Positions 37,501 to 49,793 of a DNA stretch of 64,000 nucleotides are shown one piece after another. The notes beneath the pieces were generated by a model. That model worked only from the letters and a program-made list of their open reading frames with translations, had not been told where the DNA came from and searched no databases. The stretch is from Kwoniella bestiolae CBS 10118. Lineage: Eukaryota > Basidiomycota > Tremellomycetes > Tremellales > Cryptococcaceae. The DNA lies in assembly GCF_000512585.2 (NCBI RefSeq), contig NC_089247.1:1426001-1490000 (forward strand). Direction: 5' to 3'. Within the stretch, counting starts at the first letter, position 1, and every line of letters begins with the position of its first letter. The translations under genes were made by a program, and so were the position numbers.

Positions 37501-39260
37501 AGGCGCAAATCTTGAAGTGGTATATTTGAGGGTACGGGGGGAGTAAGAATGGTAAGATGAGGTAGGGGCGCTCCAGAGATTCTCAACGACTTCGCCAAAC
37601 GCTTCTGCTATTTTCCCGTGCATACCTAGGGGGTTATCTCGGTTGAGCTCTTCGGTGTACACGCCGGCTGAAACATCCGTTTTAGTGAGTAATGCTATTT
37701 CCACAATGAAAAGGACGAAGGCCAAACTCACATAGGAAGTACTCGCTCAATTCTTGAGTATTGCTCAAACACTGTACCGCACTGTTCATAAAACAGGTGT
37801 TTCCTAAGTTCTGTAATCCTATTAACCCCTTCCCTTTTTTATCCTGTTGGGTTTGGCTTCTCGTCTGGACAGCGCCATTGCTGGATGTAGAAACTTGAGG
37901 TACGGTCAACGCGGTATCTGATCCACCGAAGAAGGCGGGTTTGGAAAACAGCGGTGCAGCTTTCTTGATTACTGCTTTGTTCTCTCCATCCACATCAACG
38001 TTCCAAACGGTATTACCATTCTCTATATTACCAAATTCAACGGCTACTGTTTGGTTCTTTGAGCTTCCTAACACAGCTTCAGCGAGATCCTGAGCTGCTT
38101 CTTCAGCAGGGAGGAAGCTGTTGGATGTCCCTATCAAAGCTGAAGGAGAGATCACCAAGGGGCCCGAAGATAAAAGCTTCTCATCATTTGACGGAGTCTT
38201 CTCAATCTTCCATAAACGTATCGGCGTGTTGTTGTCTATAGCTGCTGGGTCGAGTTTCTGAAGAGCAACGGATTTGACGAACTCTTTGAACGTAGGCATA
38301 GAAGTGGTGCTAGGACAGGAAAGGACGATTTGAGCGGATTCGTCATTTTCGGGTTTGGTGTAAGTCGAAGAAGGAGCGGGGATAATGAATAGTCTGATGT
38401 TGGCAGGTTGAATCTCTATCTTCTCAGGAGGAACGCAATAACGGGGTAGGGAAGGACCATCGTATGTGTCGGACCTATCAGAGCTAATGGATGAGTATAC
38501 ACAAAAACATGCTAAGTGAACAAGGTGACATACCATTCCACAATCTTCCTCCAACCGTCACTAGGGATAAAAACGAAATCCCTATCTTCTTCTGCATCGC
38601 CTAAAGCCCACACCTGCTCTTCCTTCCCTTCCCCAATCAGGCTATACCCATCTGTGCGATTCCCCTTGGACTGGATCACCCAGAACGTCTCGTCTGATTG
38701 ATCGGGGATAAGCCGGGTCATACCAGCTTTCAATTCTTCAGAGAGGGACGTTTGGGCCGGTGCTTCTGCGTCTTCGTTGAAAGCTAGCTCGGTAAGTTTG
38801 GAAATGATACTTTTAGGAAGTAGATAGTACCTGTCGTAAGGGATCAAGGGAGGATTCATATAGTCTAATGAGATCACATCAGCTTGTCGTGGAGAAGCTC
38901 CTGAGTGAAAAAGGACCAACCTATAATCTCATCGTATCTCTTTCTCCAGATATTCTCTGGTGGAGCATCATCCAGAGTAACAGTCTTGTCCCCTTCCTCT
39001 CCGTCATCCGACGAACCAATCTTTACTTCTCCGGTCCTCTCTACCCAGCTCCTGCTCCCCGTCTCATCCGCATCGTTATCATTGTCCACTCTGAGGGGAC
39101 TACTGGTTCCTACCATACTACTTGTCCCGTTGAGCGAAGGGAAAATGTCCGAGGGGTCTTCTGAAGCTGCTCTTTTGGGTGAAGAGGAGGATGAGGGGGA
39201 TGGCGGCTGTGAGGTGGAGCGAGGTCGTTTGAGTGAAGGTGGTAAGACGGAGTGCGTCAT
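34531..39260 (-). CDS. UBP12: Ubiquitin-specific protease, USP4/USP15/UBP12 type
   Basis: Cysteine protease that removes ubiquitin from substrates. Exons (minus): 38921-39260, 38534-38864, 37732-38474, 37243-37667, 37157-37177 (21 nt), 36927-37103, 35715-36872, 35373-35640, 35171-35301, 35034-35111 and 34531-34959; 1,366 aa. Parts: Ser-rich start, N-terminal DUSP-like domain (about 50-210), Ubl-like region, then a USP core split by a large insert. The Cys box GLQNLGNTCFMNSAVQCL puts the nucleophile at about residue 454. FAPQFAGYGQHDTQEFIAFL follows, zinc-finger pairs are CPECHK and YCPVCKKHQAATKK, and the His box is GGMGGGHYTAFCRNR with NYDDSRVS. The tail is acidic and Ser-rich. Introns all keep frame; the 54-nt one at 36873-36926 has no stop. 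Confidence 0.93.
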
Positions 39261-39633
39261 GTGATGCAGCGAGCGGAGGTATGGAGGGTTGCCTACAGTC
39301 TGTCTGGGTGATATTTTGTGACTGAGGATGATCTTTTTGAAGTATCTAATGTTGTTTTAGGATGTTGATGAATGGTGAAAAGTGAGAATTGATGAAAATG
39401 AACACTAACGTAAGTCAAGGAAGGGGTGACAACAAAAAGTCGCGAAAGAATGTGTTAACACGATCAACCAACTTTGCGTAGATTCATCCAATTCATTCAA
39501 TCCTTCCTTCCTCGTATGCTTTCTCTGAATGCATTGGGCTCTGCGTCCATTGAGAAAAGACGGTCTGCTGAAGATTCTTTTATACATGAAAGGTGGTGTG
39601 AGCTACAATCATTCGACGAGAGTCAAAAAGGAT
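39261..39633. other. Upstream region of the deubiquitinase gene
   Basis: 373 bp between the deubiquitinase start codon and the 3' end of the second tRNA-His. No motif recognised. Confidence 0.5.
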
Positions 39634-39720
39634 TGTCCCCAAGCTGACTCGAACAGCTGTCTTCACAGTTCTGCTGTGTTAACCACAACGTGACGTACTG
39701 ACCACCTATACTATGGAGAC
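39634..39720 (-). tRNA. tRNA-His(GTG) with intron, copy 2
   Basis: Same fold and same 14-nt intron as the copy at 32259, on the opposite strand; anticodon at 39684-39686. The 87-nt gene differs from copy 1 at two places only, and these two bases pair with each other in the acceptor stem (GTCTCCA with TGGGGAC here). A TTTTT run follows downstream. Confidence 0.93.
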
Positions 39721-39759
39721 AGAGGCTTTTTCGCGTTTTTTGCCAAATTTTGGGTCTTG

Positions 39760-39768
39760 TATATAAAG
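39760..39768 (+). promoter_or_regulatory. TATA box candidate for the Bax-inhibitor-like gene
   Basis: TATATAAAG about 200 bp upstream of the ATG at 39967 and just beyond the 5' end of the divergent tRNA-His. Confidence 0.4.
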
Positions 39769-39966
39769 TCTTACAAAAGGGATTTTGGATGCCCTTTGTC
39801 TATGTTGAACCTCGTTGTCTCTATGTCATTTGCCACCGGACAACTGCGTTTCATTTCACACGTCAACTTCACTTCTGCATCCTTCTCATTCACTTCTTCA
39901 TATCGCCATATCATTTTCACAATTGTGTCATCCACGAACCACTCACCAACACACCAACCCAGCACC

Positions 39967-41015
39967 ATGTCAGCCCCACCCCAGTACACCGACACTCCCC
40001 AAGCGTCTCCTCTCCCAGCAAAGAAATCGTACGGCGCCGCACCCACCGATGCCGAAGCGACTGAACCTTTATTATCCGCCGCTCAAGCATCCACCTCTGC
40101 TCAACGAACCGGAAATGCATGGGTAGATGAAGGCTCTTCGGATGACTTCAAAGTGGGCGTGAACGTCATCGACTGCGACACTGAGATCAGACTAGCGTTC
40201 ATCCGAAAAGTTTACTCGATCTTATTCCTCCAGCTGCTCTTGACCTCTGTGGTATCTTTGGGGATGTCCTACCCTGCTGTATCAGATTTCACAAAGCAAA
40301 ATAGCTGGATCATCTGGATCCCGTTGATTGGAAGTATGGTCTCGTTGTTTATGGTATACTGGAAGAGACACCACCATCCTGCAAACATGATCCTGTTGGG
40401 TATCTTCACGCTTTTCGAGGCTATGTCGATTGGATTTGTCACTAGTATGGTAGAGGGAAGAATCGTAAGTTGTCAATTTCTGCTGACTGTACTAAGAATG
40501 AAGACGCCTTAGCTGACTCCCGTCAACGCAGGTCCTCCAAGCCCTCTTCCTTACTTTAGGTGTATTTGCCGGATTGACCCTCTTCACCTTCCAAACCAAG
40601 GTGAGTATTTCCATCTCCTCCCTCTTAGCCCGTACCTTTCTATGCACCGTACTACCCCAGCTAACTCAACACGCACAGTTCGACTTCTCATCCCTCGCCC
40701 CCTTTCTCTTCGTCGGCATTTGGGGACTCATCACCGCGTCCCTCGTCCAACTCTTCCTCCCCTTCAACGCAAACGTCGATCTCGGAATCGCATGCTTCTC
40801 GACCCTTCTCTTCGCCGGTTTTGTCTTATACGACACTCAACAGATCATGAAGAGACTCTCCGTTGATGAGGCTATCCTGGGAGCTTTGACGTTGTATTTG
40901 GACTTCTTGAACTTGTTCTTGAGCATCTTGAGAATTGTGAGTTTACAGTTTATTGGAAGGAAGTCCAGACGACTGACCCCTAGTGCAATAGCTCAACAAC
41001 CAGAACAACCGATAG
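39967..41015 (+). CDS. Bax inhibitor-1 / Lifeguard family membrane protein (Bxi1-like)
   Basis: Exons: 39967-40464, 40532-40600, 40679-40936 and 40992-41015; 282 aa. Small multispanning protein of ER, Golgi or vacuole membranes linked to calcium leak, stress and cell-death control. A Pro/Ala-rich cytosolic N-terminus (MSAPPQYTDTPQASPLPAKK) leads to about seven membrane helices, beginning RLAFIRKVYSILFLQLLLTS. The family signatures ANMILLGIFTLFEAMSIGFV and FAGFVLYDTQQIMKRLSVDE are present, followed by ALTLYLDFLNLFLSILRIL. The last exon encodes only LNNQNNR, as in related fungal proteins. Length matches the family. Confidence 0.94.
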
Positions 41016-41832
41016 ATTCATGTCGACATATCCAAACATCTCCACAGTTGACAAGACAATCGCAACCATCATATCTAGTCTTATCCACCATTCGTATTGA
41101 TCTAACCCAATCCACTGTATCCTACCTAGGATCTTGTCCAGCTTTCATTGTTCCCGTTATGATCATTTCTATGTATTGTTGTGACACCACCTTCCACTTT
41201 GGGGTACTAATCCAACTTATCTTATATCAGCGCTTTTGACGGTTCTGAAACATAATTTCGATCTCGACTGCCCACGCCCCTACTCTCTTATAGCAACTTC
41301 TTCCGATACCACTTGCCTCCTCCGAGCGGTTACCGTCAATTTCAATCTCAACCAGCCTTGTCAAGATACCCACAATTCCGAACGCAGGATACCTTTTCCG
41401 CTTCGCCTCGTCCGATATCAGAAATTCAGGAGAACACAATTTCAATCTCGACTATCTCTAAAAGGAGATTTACCCAAATCGATAAGATAACTTTGATAGG
41501 TTACCCAAAGCAGCGCCGGTGGACATTACGGTGATCACTTTCGTCGATTTCGAGTTATCGTTCTGACTACCATTGATGCTAACGATGGTCCCACTCTCTA
41601 CTGATGACGCTCTTCAAGGATTGCTGCTTGTTGATCAAACGCCGGGAAGATGGGTATACGAGGTGTTATTGCTATATAACTGAGATCCGAGAGAATCTTT
41701 TCAAGTAACTTATCAACTCAACAAACTCACTATCGATACAGGCAATCCTCAACAGATCTCAATTGCTCTTACACTTAAACAACTCAACACTTGGATACTC
41801 AAACACCAAATAATCAAACTTACCAACCCAAA
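41016..41832. other. Intergenic, aspartic protease upstream region
   Basis: 817 bp. It includes the 3' flank of the Bxi1-like gene and a TATATAA at 41673-41679 about 155 bp before the protease ATG, a plausible TATA box. ORFs here are short and unsupported. Confidence 0.5.
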
Positions 41833-43833
41833 ATGCACGCTCAAGTATACTACCAAATCCTCCTTTCCCTCGCTCTCCTCCCCTCCGCCTTCGCTTCACC
41901 TCTCAGAGCTACCAACACCGACGCACCAATAGCCAAAGGAACAGTCATCCCCATCACTCATCGATCTCCCCTCCTGTCCCATCCAATCTTATCAGCTCGT
42001 ACCGATGACTATATCCCAATATTCGACTCTCAAGCTGCCGAGTTGGTGCAGAAGGAGCTCAAAGCAGTCAAGAACAAATATTCGAAAGCTGCGCAGTACC
42101 TCTCCGGTGTTCAGGTGGCAGAAGCGGACGTGTCGTTCCAACAGCCCAACGCGGCTTTACCAGTCCAGGCTGCTCAGTCTGCTAAATCAAAGACCGCTTC
42201 TGGCGCACCTTCAAGCTCGAGTAGTAGATCGACATCAACTTCGACCAGCGATCTCGCATCTAGCAGTACTGCTACGGTCACTCCTACTGCAAAGACCTGG
42301 TCAACGGGAGTGACAGTCATCGCACCCAACTCCATCCCATCATCTTCAACTAAAGTTCCACCACCCAGTGGAACAGGTGTTGCCGCACCCATTGCCTCAG
42401 TCTCGATAGATAACGACGGTGTATTCAACTTTCTAGGCAACCACGCTCCATTGCTAGCTCCGATTATCGGTTCTCACACTCGATCGGCAATCTCAAAGGC
42501 TCAATCCTCAGCGACCAACACTGTATCTACGGCTTCGTTCGCGCCGCCAAAGAGCTCTTCAGGCATTGCAACTTCCACCTCATTGATCAAAGCCCTACCT
42601 ACCAGCTTGATCTCTGCGGATTTACCGCTCGACCATACAGTCGGTGATCTCCATATCCGAGGTAAATCAAGTTCGCCAGTAGTCCCCTTAACAGATTACA
42701 TCCAAGGATCGCTCGACGTGCTGTACTACGGTAATATCAATATCGGTACCCCCTCGCAAAGTCTCTCAGTAGATTTCGACACTGGTTCAGCGGATCTCTG
42801 GGTAAGTCGGACCGTCCCCCTTTCCCTCCTCTATCATGTTTGCTGACCTTGTGTTCCGGTGTAGTTCCCGGTCGGCTGTTCAAATTGTCAATCCGCGCAA
42901 TTCGATTCATCCCGCTCATCAAGCTACCAATCCACCTCCCAATCCTTCGGGGTACAATACGGTTCAGGCAGTGTATCGGGTCAGCTGGCCAGAGAAAACG
43001 TCATGGTAGCCAATACGATGGTGCAAGGTCAATATTTCGGAGCGGTCAATAGCGAGTCATCAGATTTCCAGGGGAACCCCAACTCCGGTGTGATGGGTAT
43101 GGCCTTCTCGTCCATCTCGTCGTCGGGTAAACCAACGTATTTCGAAAATCTCATAAACAACAAGGCTGTCAGCTCGCCTTTATTCGGGTTCCATTTGACT
43201 AGAAGACAGGCGCAGGGGAGTCAGCTGTGTATTGGGTGTTATGATAGTAGTAAATTCACTGGGGGGATCAGCTGGGTTCCAGTCATTTCGCAGACTTATT
43301 GGTCGGTCAGTATGACTTCGTTCAGCACCAATGGGGGAAGGAGTAATGCACTGTCGCAGTCTCTTATCGGGGTGAGTGTTACTTCCCCTATTTCCTTAGA
43401 GCCTCTCAATCCACGGGACATCTAAGCAGACAATGACCAGTGCTAATCCCACCCACCCACCCAGGCCATCGACACAGGAACCACCCTAATCTACGTCCCC
43501 ACCTCCATAGCAGACGCATTCTACGCCCAGATCCCCGGCTCCTCGCGTGCAGACCAGTACGGCGAAGGGTTCTACCAATACCCCTGCAAAGCGTCTATCA
43601 CAGTGTCCCTGGGATTCAACAATAAGAACTTCAATATGAATACTGTGGATTTCAACTTGGGTAAAACCTCGTCCGGGTCCAATCTCTGTGTCGGGGCGGT
43701 ATTGGCGGTGGCTGATGGGTTCCCGGATAATCTTGCGATTGTGGGGGACGCGTTCTTGAAGAGTTGGTATAGCGTTTATGATTATTCGAATGGCGTTAGG
43801 GTAGGGTTGGCCAGTTCGACTAATAATAAGTAA
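41833..43833 (+). CDS. Secreted pepsin-family (A1) aspartic protease
   Basis: Exons: 41833-42801, 42865-43371 and 43465-43833; 614 aa. The signal peptide is MHAQVYYQILLSLALLPSAFA, cut before SPLRA. A pro-region and a Ser/Thr-rich stretch to about residue 290 are probably O-glycosylated. The catalytic domain starts near LDVLYYGNINIGTPSQSLSV. The two active-site motifs are DFDTGSADLW (about residue 317) and AIDTGTTLIYV (about 494), and the flap region is VQYGSGSVSGQLA. Paired Cys (GCSNCQ; CIGCYD) suggest disulfides. It ends GVRVGLASSTNNK without a hydrophobic GPI signal, so it is likely secreted or wall-associated. The ATG at 41833 is chosen over the longer open frame, which has no earlier ATG. 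Confidence 0.94.
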
Positions 43834-44431
43834 CTTGGGTGATAGAGTAGTGATTTGTGATTGACTTTAAGATTATAGATTATAGATTATAGATGATAGA
43901 TACATAGATATGACTTACGCACAATAAACGATGAAATGAGATTCGTAGTAGCTTGTGTGCGATTTGAAGCGGAGAACTTCAGAGTCCTTCTTTTGCCTCT
44001 AGTGAGGTCAAGTAACATCCAAAGCGGATTCAACCATCATCATTGATGTTCAACTAGATCGCCCTTGTTGACTATCCAGGTGAATGAAATTAGTCTGGTT
44101 CTCCAACCTCACTTGAGCTGATAGCAATCGTACAATCCAATCATTCATGCAATATTCATCAATTCGTGCGTCACTTCAATCCTGATATCCAGCCTACTAA
44201 TCTACTAAATACTATAATGGAAAAAGTGCTTCAAGCATATATCACAGATAGACGACCATACGAAAGCACGAGACGAAAACAAAGCTTCTAGCTTTATTTC
44301 ATTTAACCTCAAAATTGAGAACAAGTATAATACCACATAAAAGCTATCTTACAACATCCATCCATCCCTTGCCGAAACCGCCAAAGTAGAACTGACTTCC
44401 ACTTCTAAACAGATATATACAACACCTCAAC
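43834..44431. other. Convergent 3' flanks of aspartic protease and Wee1
   Basis: About 600 bp. A GATTATA heptamer is tandemly repeated (three exact copies plus a variant) near 43871-43898. No gene seen. Confidence 0.6.
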
Positions 44432-47400
44432 CTAACTATCACCCATCTCAACATCCTCGTTGGCCCCCACCCCAATCGGAGGAACCCCGAACCCCCCAGC
44501 GAGAACATCGACCAACCAATTTTTATCCTCCGGAGCTAAGGCGGGCTTCTCGCTCTTACTTTTAGCTCGGAGGATGACGGGATGCTGGACGATATGTCCG
44601 ATGGTAGGTCTAGACTCGGGTTCAGAGTTCATACATTGCGTGATGAGGTCGCATAGTGCTGGTGAGAGCGGGGAGAGGTCGACTACTGAGAAATCGTTTG
44701 ATCGGAGGGCTTGCCACGGGAGTCCTCCATCGGGGACACAGATGTTGGTTGATACTTCGAGGATCACCAGGCCAAATCTAAAGATAATTTCATCATCAGC
44801 ATTATCCTTAAATCTGTGTTCGCCGAGATACCACTCACGAGAAGATATCCGCAGCCATGACGAAAACACCCCTCAACATCTCAGGAGGCATATATACCCT
44901 ATCACCCTCTCGTTCCAATTTCTCACTTCTCAAGGGGATACTACTCGAGCTAAAACCGTTGCCTGCGCCCAAGCCCGATCCTCTGAGTATCTCAGCAGGT
45001 TCGATCCGGGGGTATCGAGTGGCCAAGCCGAAATCACCAATTTTGAGCGAACCGGTGGAGGAGATTAGGATGTTGGCTGGTTTGATGTCGAAGTGGATCA
45101 CGCCGTTGGAGTGGATGTGGAAAATTCCCTGTAAATATATGTCAGCTCTATGTTTTACTGCTGCACTGCCATGCGTGAAGGAGTCATGACATAAGCTACT
45201 AGGGATAGAGCAAACTCACATCACTTAACTCCCTGACAATCTTCCATACCCTCCCTTCGTCCAACCTTTCCACGACTCTACCATATTCTTCAAGGAAGAA
45301 GGATAAAGATCCGAGACACAGTTCAGTCTGAATGAACAGCTGTCGATTCTGTTCCCACGCATCTTCAAATTTGATCACATGTTGACAAGGGGTTTTGGAG
45401 AGATGTCGGAGGATGTCGACTTCTTCGAGGTGGCGTAGTCTATAAGCGTACATTGTCAGCGTCGATCTCTTATGTCCGGTAGTGATGGGAATGAAGAAGA
45501 TAAGACTATCGCGACACCAAGGGAGCAAACCCACCTATCTTTAATCCCATCGAACACCCCTCTAGCTTTCTTCACAGCCCACAATCCCTCCCCATGCCTA
45601 TCCTGCACTTTCACAACCGTCGAAAAAGCACCTTTACCCAGTACTTCAAGCGTGATAAACTTCTTTTCGAACAGATCTTCCTCTTCAGGTTGTAAAGTAG
45701 ACGTAGCAGGGTGTGATTGTCGATGATGCAACGTCCGCTGATGATGCTTGTTAGAAGGGGGTAAAGCGGGGAGGGAAAGGCGGGGCATGATTCCTGATCC
45801 GGTGGTTGAGATGTTCTTCATGGATGATGGGGGAGGTTTGGCTGGGAGAGCCGCAGAGGTGAGTATGGGACTTGGTGTGGGAGTTATCAAGTTTGATCGA
45901 GCAACTATATTCCAATATCAGCATATATCCTAATCTACCGTCTATGTTCGACCACGACTTACCGGCCAGCGCAGCCTTCTCACCACCATCCTTCGTTGGC
46001 GTTCCTTCATCCTCACTCTCCGATGCCACGCCATTACTCAATCTCCGTAACAGACCAACCCTATTGACCTTCCCGCTCGCACCCAGAGTCAAAGGCTTCA
46101 GCCCCACCGCCTGCGCCTGCGCGGCCTTCCCTCCCATACCCACCGTCGGACTTGACGCAGCGTCGTCCGTGTCCATGGGCGATCCCGCCCAATCAGGCGA
46201 AGACGAAGTGGTGAGTGTGAGTTGAGGTACGCCTGAACCAGGTCGTTTCTTCATGGTGGATGGAGGGGGTAATTTCTTCGTAGATGGGGGAGGCATAAAG
46301 CTTGATCGTGAGCTCGAAGGGATGTTGGGTTTGGTAGATTCCTCCAGTGTACCGGAATTATCGTCCATTTCGAAAGGTGTTGACCCGAGGGTAGGTTGGG
46401 AAGATGAATGGCCGATACCTCTCGGAGCGGTAGAATGGGTAAATGCATTCTTCTTGACAGGGGTATCAGGCATAGAAGGTTTAGCATCGTTCCCACCATG
46501 TTTCATTCCCAAACCCACTCCACTTTCACCAAGGAAATCAAAGGCGTTTTGTTGACCGGGCCAACCGCTGTTCATCATTGGCATGATACCGGGAGTTTCC
46601 ACGTCCATATTTGATGACGAAGATGATCGCTCATCCCCCATTGACGAGGTCCTCTTCAACATCGCCGGCCGACGTGGTCGAGCAGTGGGCTTCATCACCG
46701 ATGGAGGAGGTACCAAGAGTTTGGGTTTTGGTCGATCTTCGTCCCCATCTCCCATCGACACTCCACTATCTCTGGGTTTAAACTTCCTGCTAACAGTGTT
46801 ATGCGGTTGTTCGAAAGCTTCTTGGAGTGGTTTCACATCTTCGAAGATAGGTGGTTCAGCAGGTGAAAAAGCAGATGCAGGTGGAGTGAGGTTGGCAGTG
46901 GACAGAGACGATAAGGACGAATTGGAATAGCTGAAATCGGGCAATGGTCCAAGATTCGGTGTGAGCGAGAGTGCCAGTGACTTCGCACCGAACGATCGTG
47001 ATAACGAAGCGCTATTTGCGGCATGTGGTAATCCTTCTCCCGAATTTATCCTCTTGTGAGCTCTACCATTCGAGGACGACGAAGATGGCAATCCTGATAA
47101 ACCCGATGAACCGAATGTAGGAGCTGGTCTGGTCTTCTTCACGTGGATATGCGAATTACTACCGAAAAGCTCGTCTTTATCACTCCCACTAGTCGTGGGT
47201 ATCTGGTCGAGGGAGATTGCTTTTTTAGTTATCGATCCCAATGTCGGTCGTTCGGCATCTGTACCTGCTCTGGCTCGCAGCGGGTGCGACGTTGATAACC
47301 TTGGTATTCTGGACGAATCGTTTTTGGTGGCGAAGAGCGAATGGGAGGAAGTACCATCTTGAGATTGCGATGTGCGTATGGGTGGGAAGAGTGGCTGAGG

Positions 47401-48264
47401 GGGTGGAACAGGTAACCCATTACCCATGACAGGTGTGGGCGGTGAGAAGGGCGATTCGTCATCTTCCTCCTCGTCATTCATCATTTGGTTTGTAGCGTAT
47501 TTCAATGGACTTGACTGTTCACCCGCACCCATCCTTTCCTTTTCAGCGGATAAGAAAACGCTCCTTGGATCCTCTTTCGTCTTTCCAGCTCTAGCCAGAC
47601 TCCTACTCTGTCCTGGTACTCTCCTGATGGGCGACTCGTCATCTACCAATTTCAATCTAGCAGTCGCACTTGCCATTCCACATGCTGGCGTGGGACTTTC
47701 CTCCAGTGGCGACGAGGACGATGTGGTGGAATCCTCCCTCATCATCGTGTTGCTCTTTTGAAGATATGCCGAGCGGGAAGGAGACGCCGAGGGTGAATAT
47801 CCATTATGTACCGAATGCGGATGCAGGTTTACACCTAGTCCGTATGTGGTTCTAACCGGGGAGATCATGACGAAATCGTCGTCTTGTTGTCTGTGTGATG
47901 GCGAGGGTGAAGGCGAGAGCTTGTGTTTCCCTTTGGAAGATGGAAAGGGCGATTTGAAAGAAGAGGAGGAAGGTACCGCAAAGGGATTGGCCATGGGACT
48001 TGCACAACTCGGTTGGGCCGTTGCACTAGATGAGGAAGAGGAAGTACCGCCCCCGCCAGCGGAGGAGGATGAGGATGAAGATGATGTGGATGATTTACCG
48101 AATGAAGAGCTGGTGAACCAGGTGGTAGGTCTGTTCAACCCTTTTGCTCTAGGTACTCTAAAGTTGGATGTGGACGTTGAAGTTGAAGAAGATGCGTTTG
48201 AGGTGGACGATGATTGGTGATGTTGAAGCACGGGCCCACCGTTGTTTGATGTACGTGCGGTCAT
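44432..48264 (-). CDS. SWE1: Wee1/Swe1-type kinase, inhibitor of Cdk1
   Basis: Phosphorylates the inhibitory tyrosine of Cdk1 to delay mitosis. Exons (minus): 45963-48264, 45535-45904, 45220-45439, 44839-45128 and 44432-44777; 1,175 aa. About 845 residues of Ser/Pro-rich regulatory sequence with many SP/TP sites precede the kinase domain (about 849-1130): FITLEVLGKGAFSTVVKVQD, WAVKKA, a catalytic loop IHFDIKPANILI, GDFGLAT, and an activation segment with an insert before EGDRVYMPPEML. HxDIKPxN and GDR-Y--PE are Wee1-type features and separate it from ordinary Ser/Thr kinases. Three of its four introns fall within the kinase domain. The long upstream region carries two ACGCGT boxes. Confidence 0.9.
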
Positions 48265-49793
48265 TGTGGAGAGATGCCAAGTAACAATTGGTTATTGATT
48301 GATCATAGAGGGAAGAGGTTTGTTGATTTTAGATACGAGTCGAGATTGAAATCATGAATGTTTGTTTGGTGAGTGAGAATGGGAATGACGAATGTCGAAT
48401 TTGTCGTTAATTGTTTGTCGTTTGTCGAAATGAGGCTTGCCGAGAACGATTAAAAAGTGATGGTGAGAACTGGCTGGTGGGAATGAAGATCTAAAAGTGG
48501 AATGTATGGTCGTATCGTCGTATATGCGTGTTTGATGACGATTGACCAGGTGAATGTGATGGATGGATGATACAAAGTTGGTTGATATGTTTGAGAATGT
48601 AGAATGTAAATGTTGATGTTGAAACGCGTCCTATCCTTCCTTCCTCACCTTGAGTCAGAAAAGGTTATAGCTAGGAGTAACCTTTTCTCTAAATGCGATT
48701 CATCCAGATCATTCGTGCTTCTTCTTGATTCCCTTCCAGCGTATAGATGTCGACGATAGAGTAAGAATGAATGGGATGGGATGGATGAGTAACACTAAAA
48801 ATAATGTTTGAATTGAATAGAAATGAGTTAAGGGTTGAAGGATGTACGAGTAGTAGGTGAAAAGGTAAAAGTAAAAACAGTCACATACAAGTAAGTAGAA
48901 CAACCGTACCGTACCGTAGTTCAGGATAAACTCGTATCGCACAGGGCACCGCGTAATCCCTCAAAGGGTCATTTGACTATTTAACCACTTGTTTATCTCC
49001 CTCATGTATTCACGTGCCGCCACAGTGGCACTCGACACATATCCAAAAAAAAAAAGAAAGAACACGCGTCGTGGTTGTGCGGGATTATCATCCCACAAGA
49101 TCAGAGTGGCACAAGAGGTCAAGCAAGGAACGGAACCAAATACCAGTTCACTCATGTAGGAGATGACCGATAAATCGGCAATCAAACGTACGTCATTGAT
49201 GGGGTAATCTTATACATTGCTCAAAGGAAGTTGGATGAATCTCATGTTCATGTTCTGATATGATGGACTGGACTGGATGGGGTACTCGAGGGATGGCGAG
49301 CTATGGTGTGATAGGTTGAAGATATAGGAGATACATCACAAATAGATCCAGAAAACAAAAGACAGGTATCGACAAGACGTATACAGATCTAGGTCGGGCG
49401 TGAAGCAGAAATGGCATCTATATTATATACGTCGTATGACAGATGATTACAGGAGACAGAGAAGGGATGAAAGTCGATACAGATTGATGAGATATTGTGT
49501 GGATCTGTTGAAGTGCAGATGGGGAAGAGGGTGTACACTGATTAAGACAATTGTTGATTGGAAGATAAGATAAGATGGATTGATAGTTTGCGTTGGAAAT
49601 GGGAATCAAAATAGTCGATGGGAGTGTATTATGTATGTTTTGGATGTCGGTGTGAACGTGGATGTACGATTGAGGTGTATAATGATGTACTTAGATGGAA
49701 ACTCATGATGAAACCACCTAAAACTACAATGCAGCATCAGCACAAATTCCTCCAATCGAACATCATGTTCAGACAATAGGACGTCACACCCAC
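48265..49793. promoter_or_regulatory. 1.5-kb upstream region of Wee1
   Basis: No gene found. It holds two ACGCGT hexamers (48624-48629 and 49064-49069), an A11 tract near 49045 and AT-rich low-complexity stretches; the right end is the 3' flank of the next gene. Confidence 0.5.
48624..48629. promoter_or_regulatory. ACGCGT (MCB-like) box upstream of Wee1
   Basis: Perfect ACGCGT, the core bound by MBF at G1/S genes in ascomycete yeasts; about 360 bp upstream of the Wee1 ATG. A second copy lies at 49064-49069. Confidence 0.4.
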
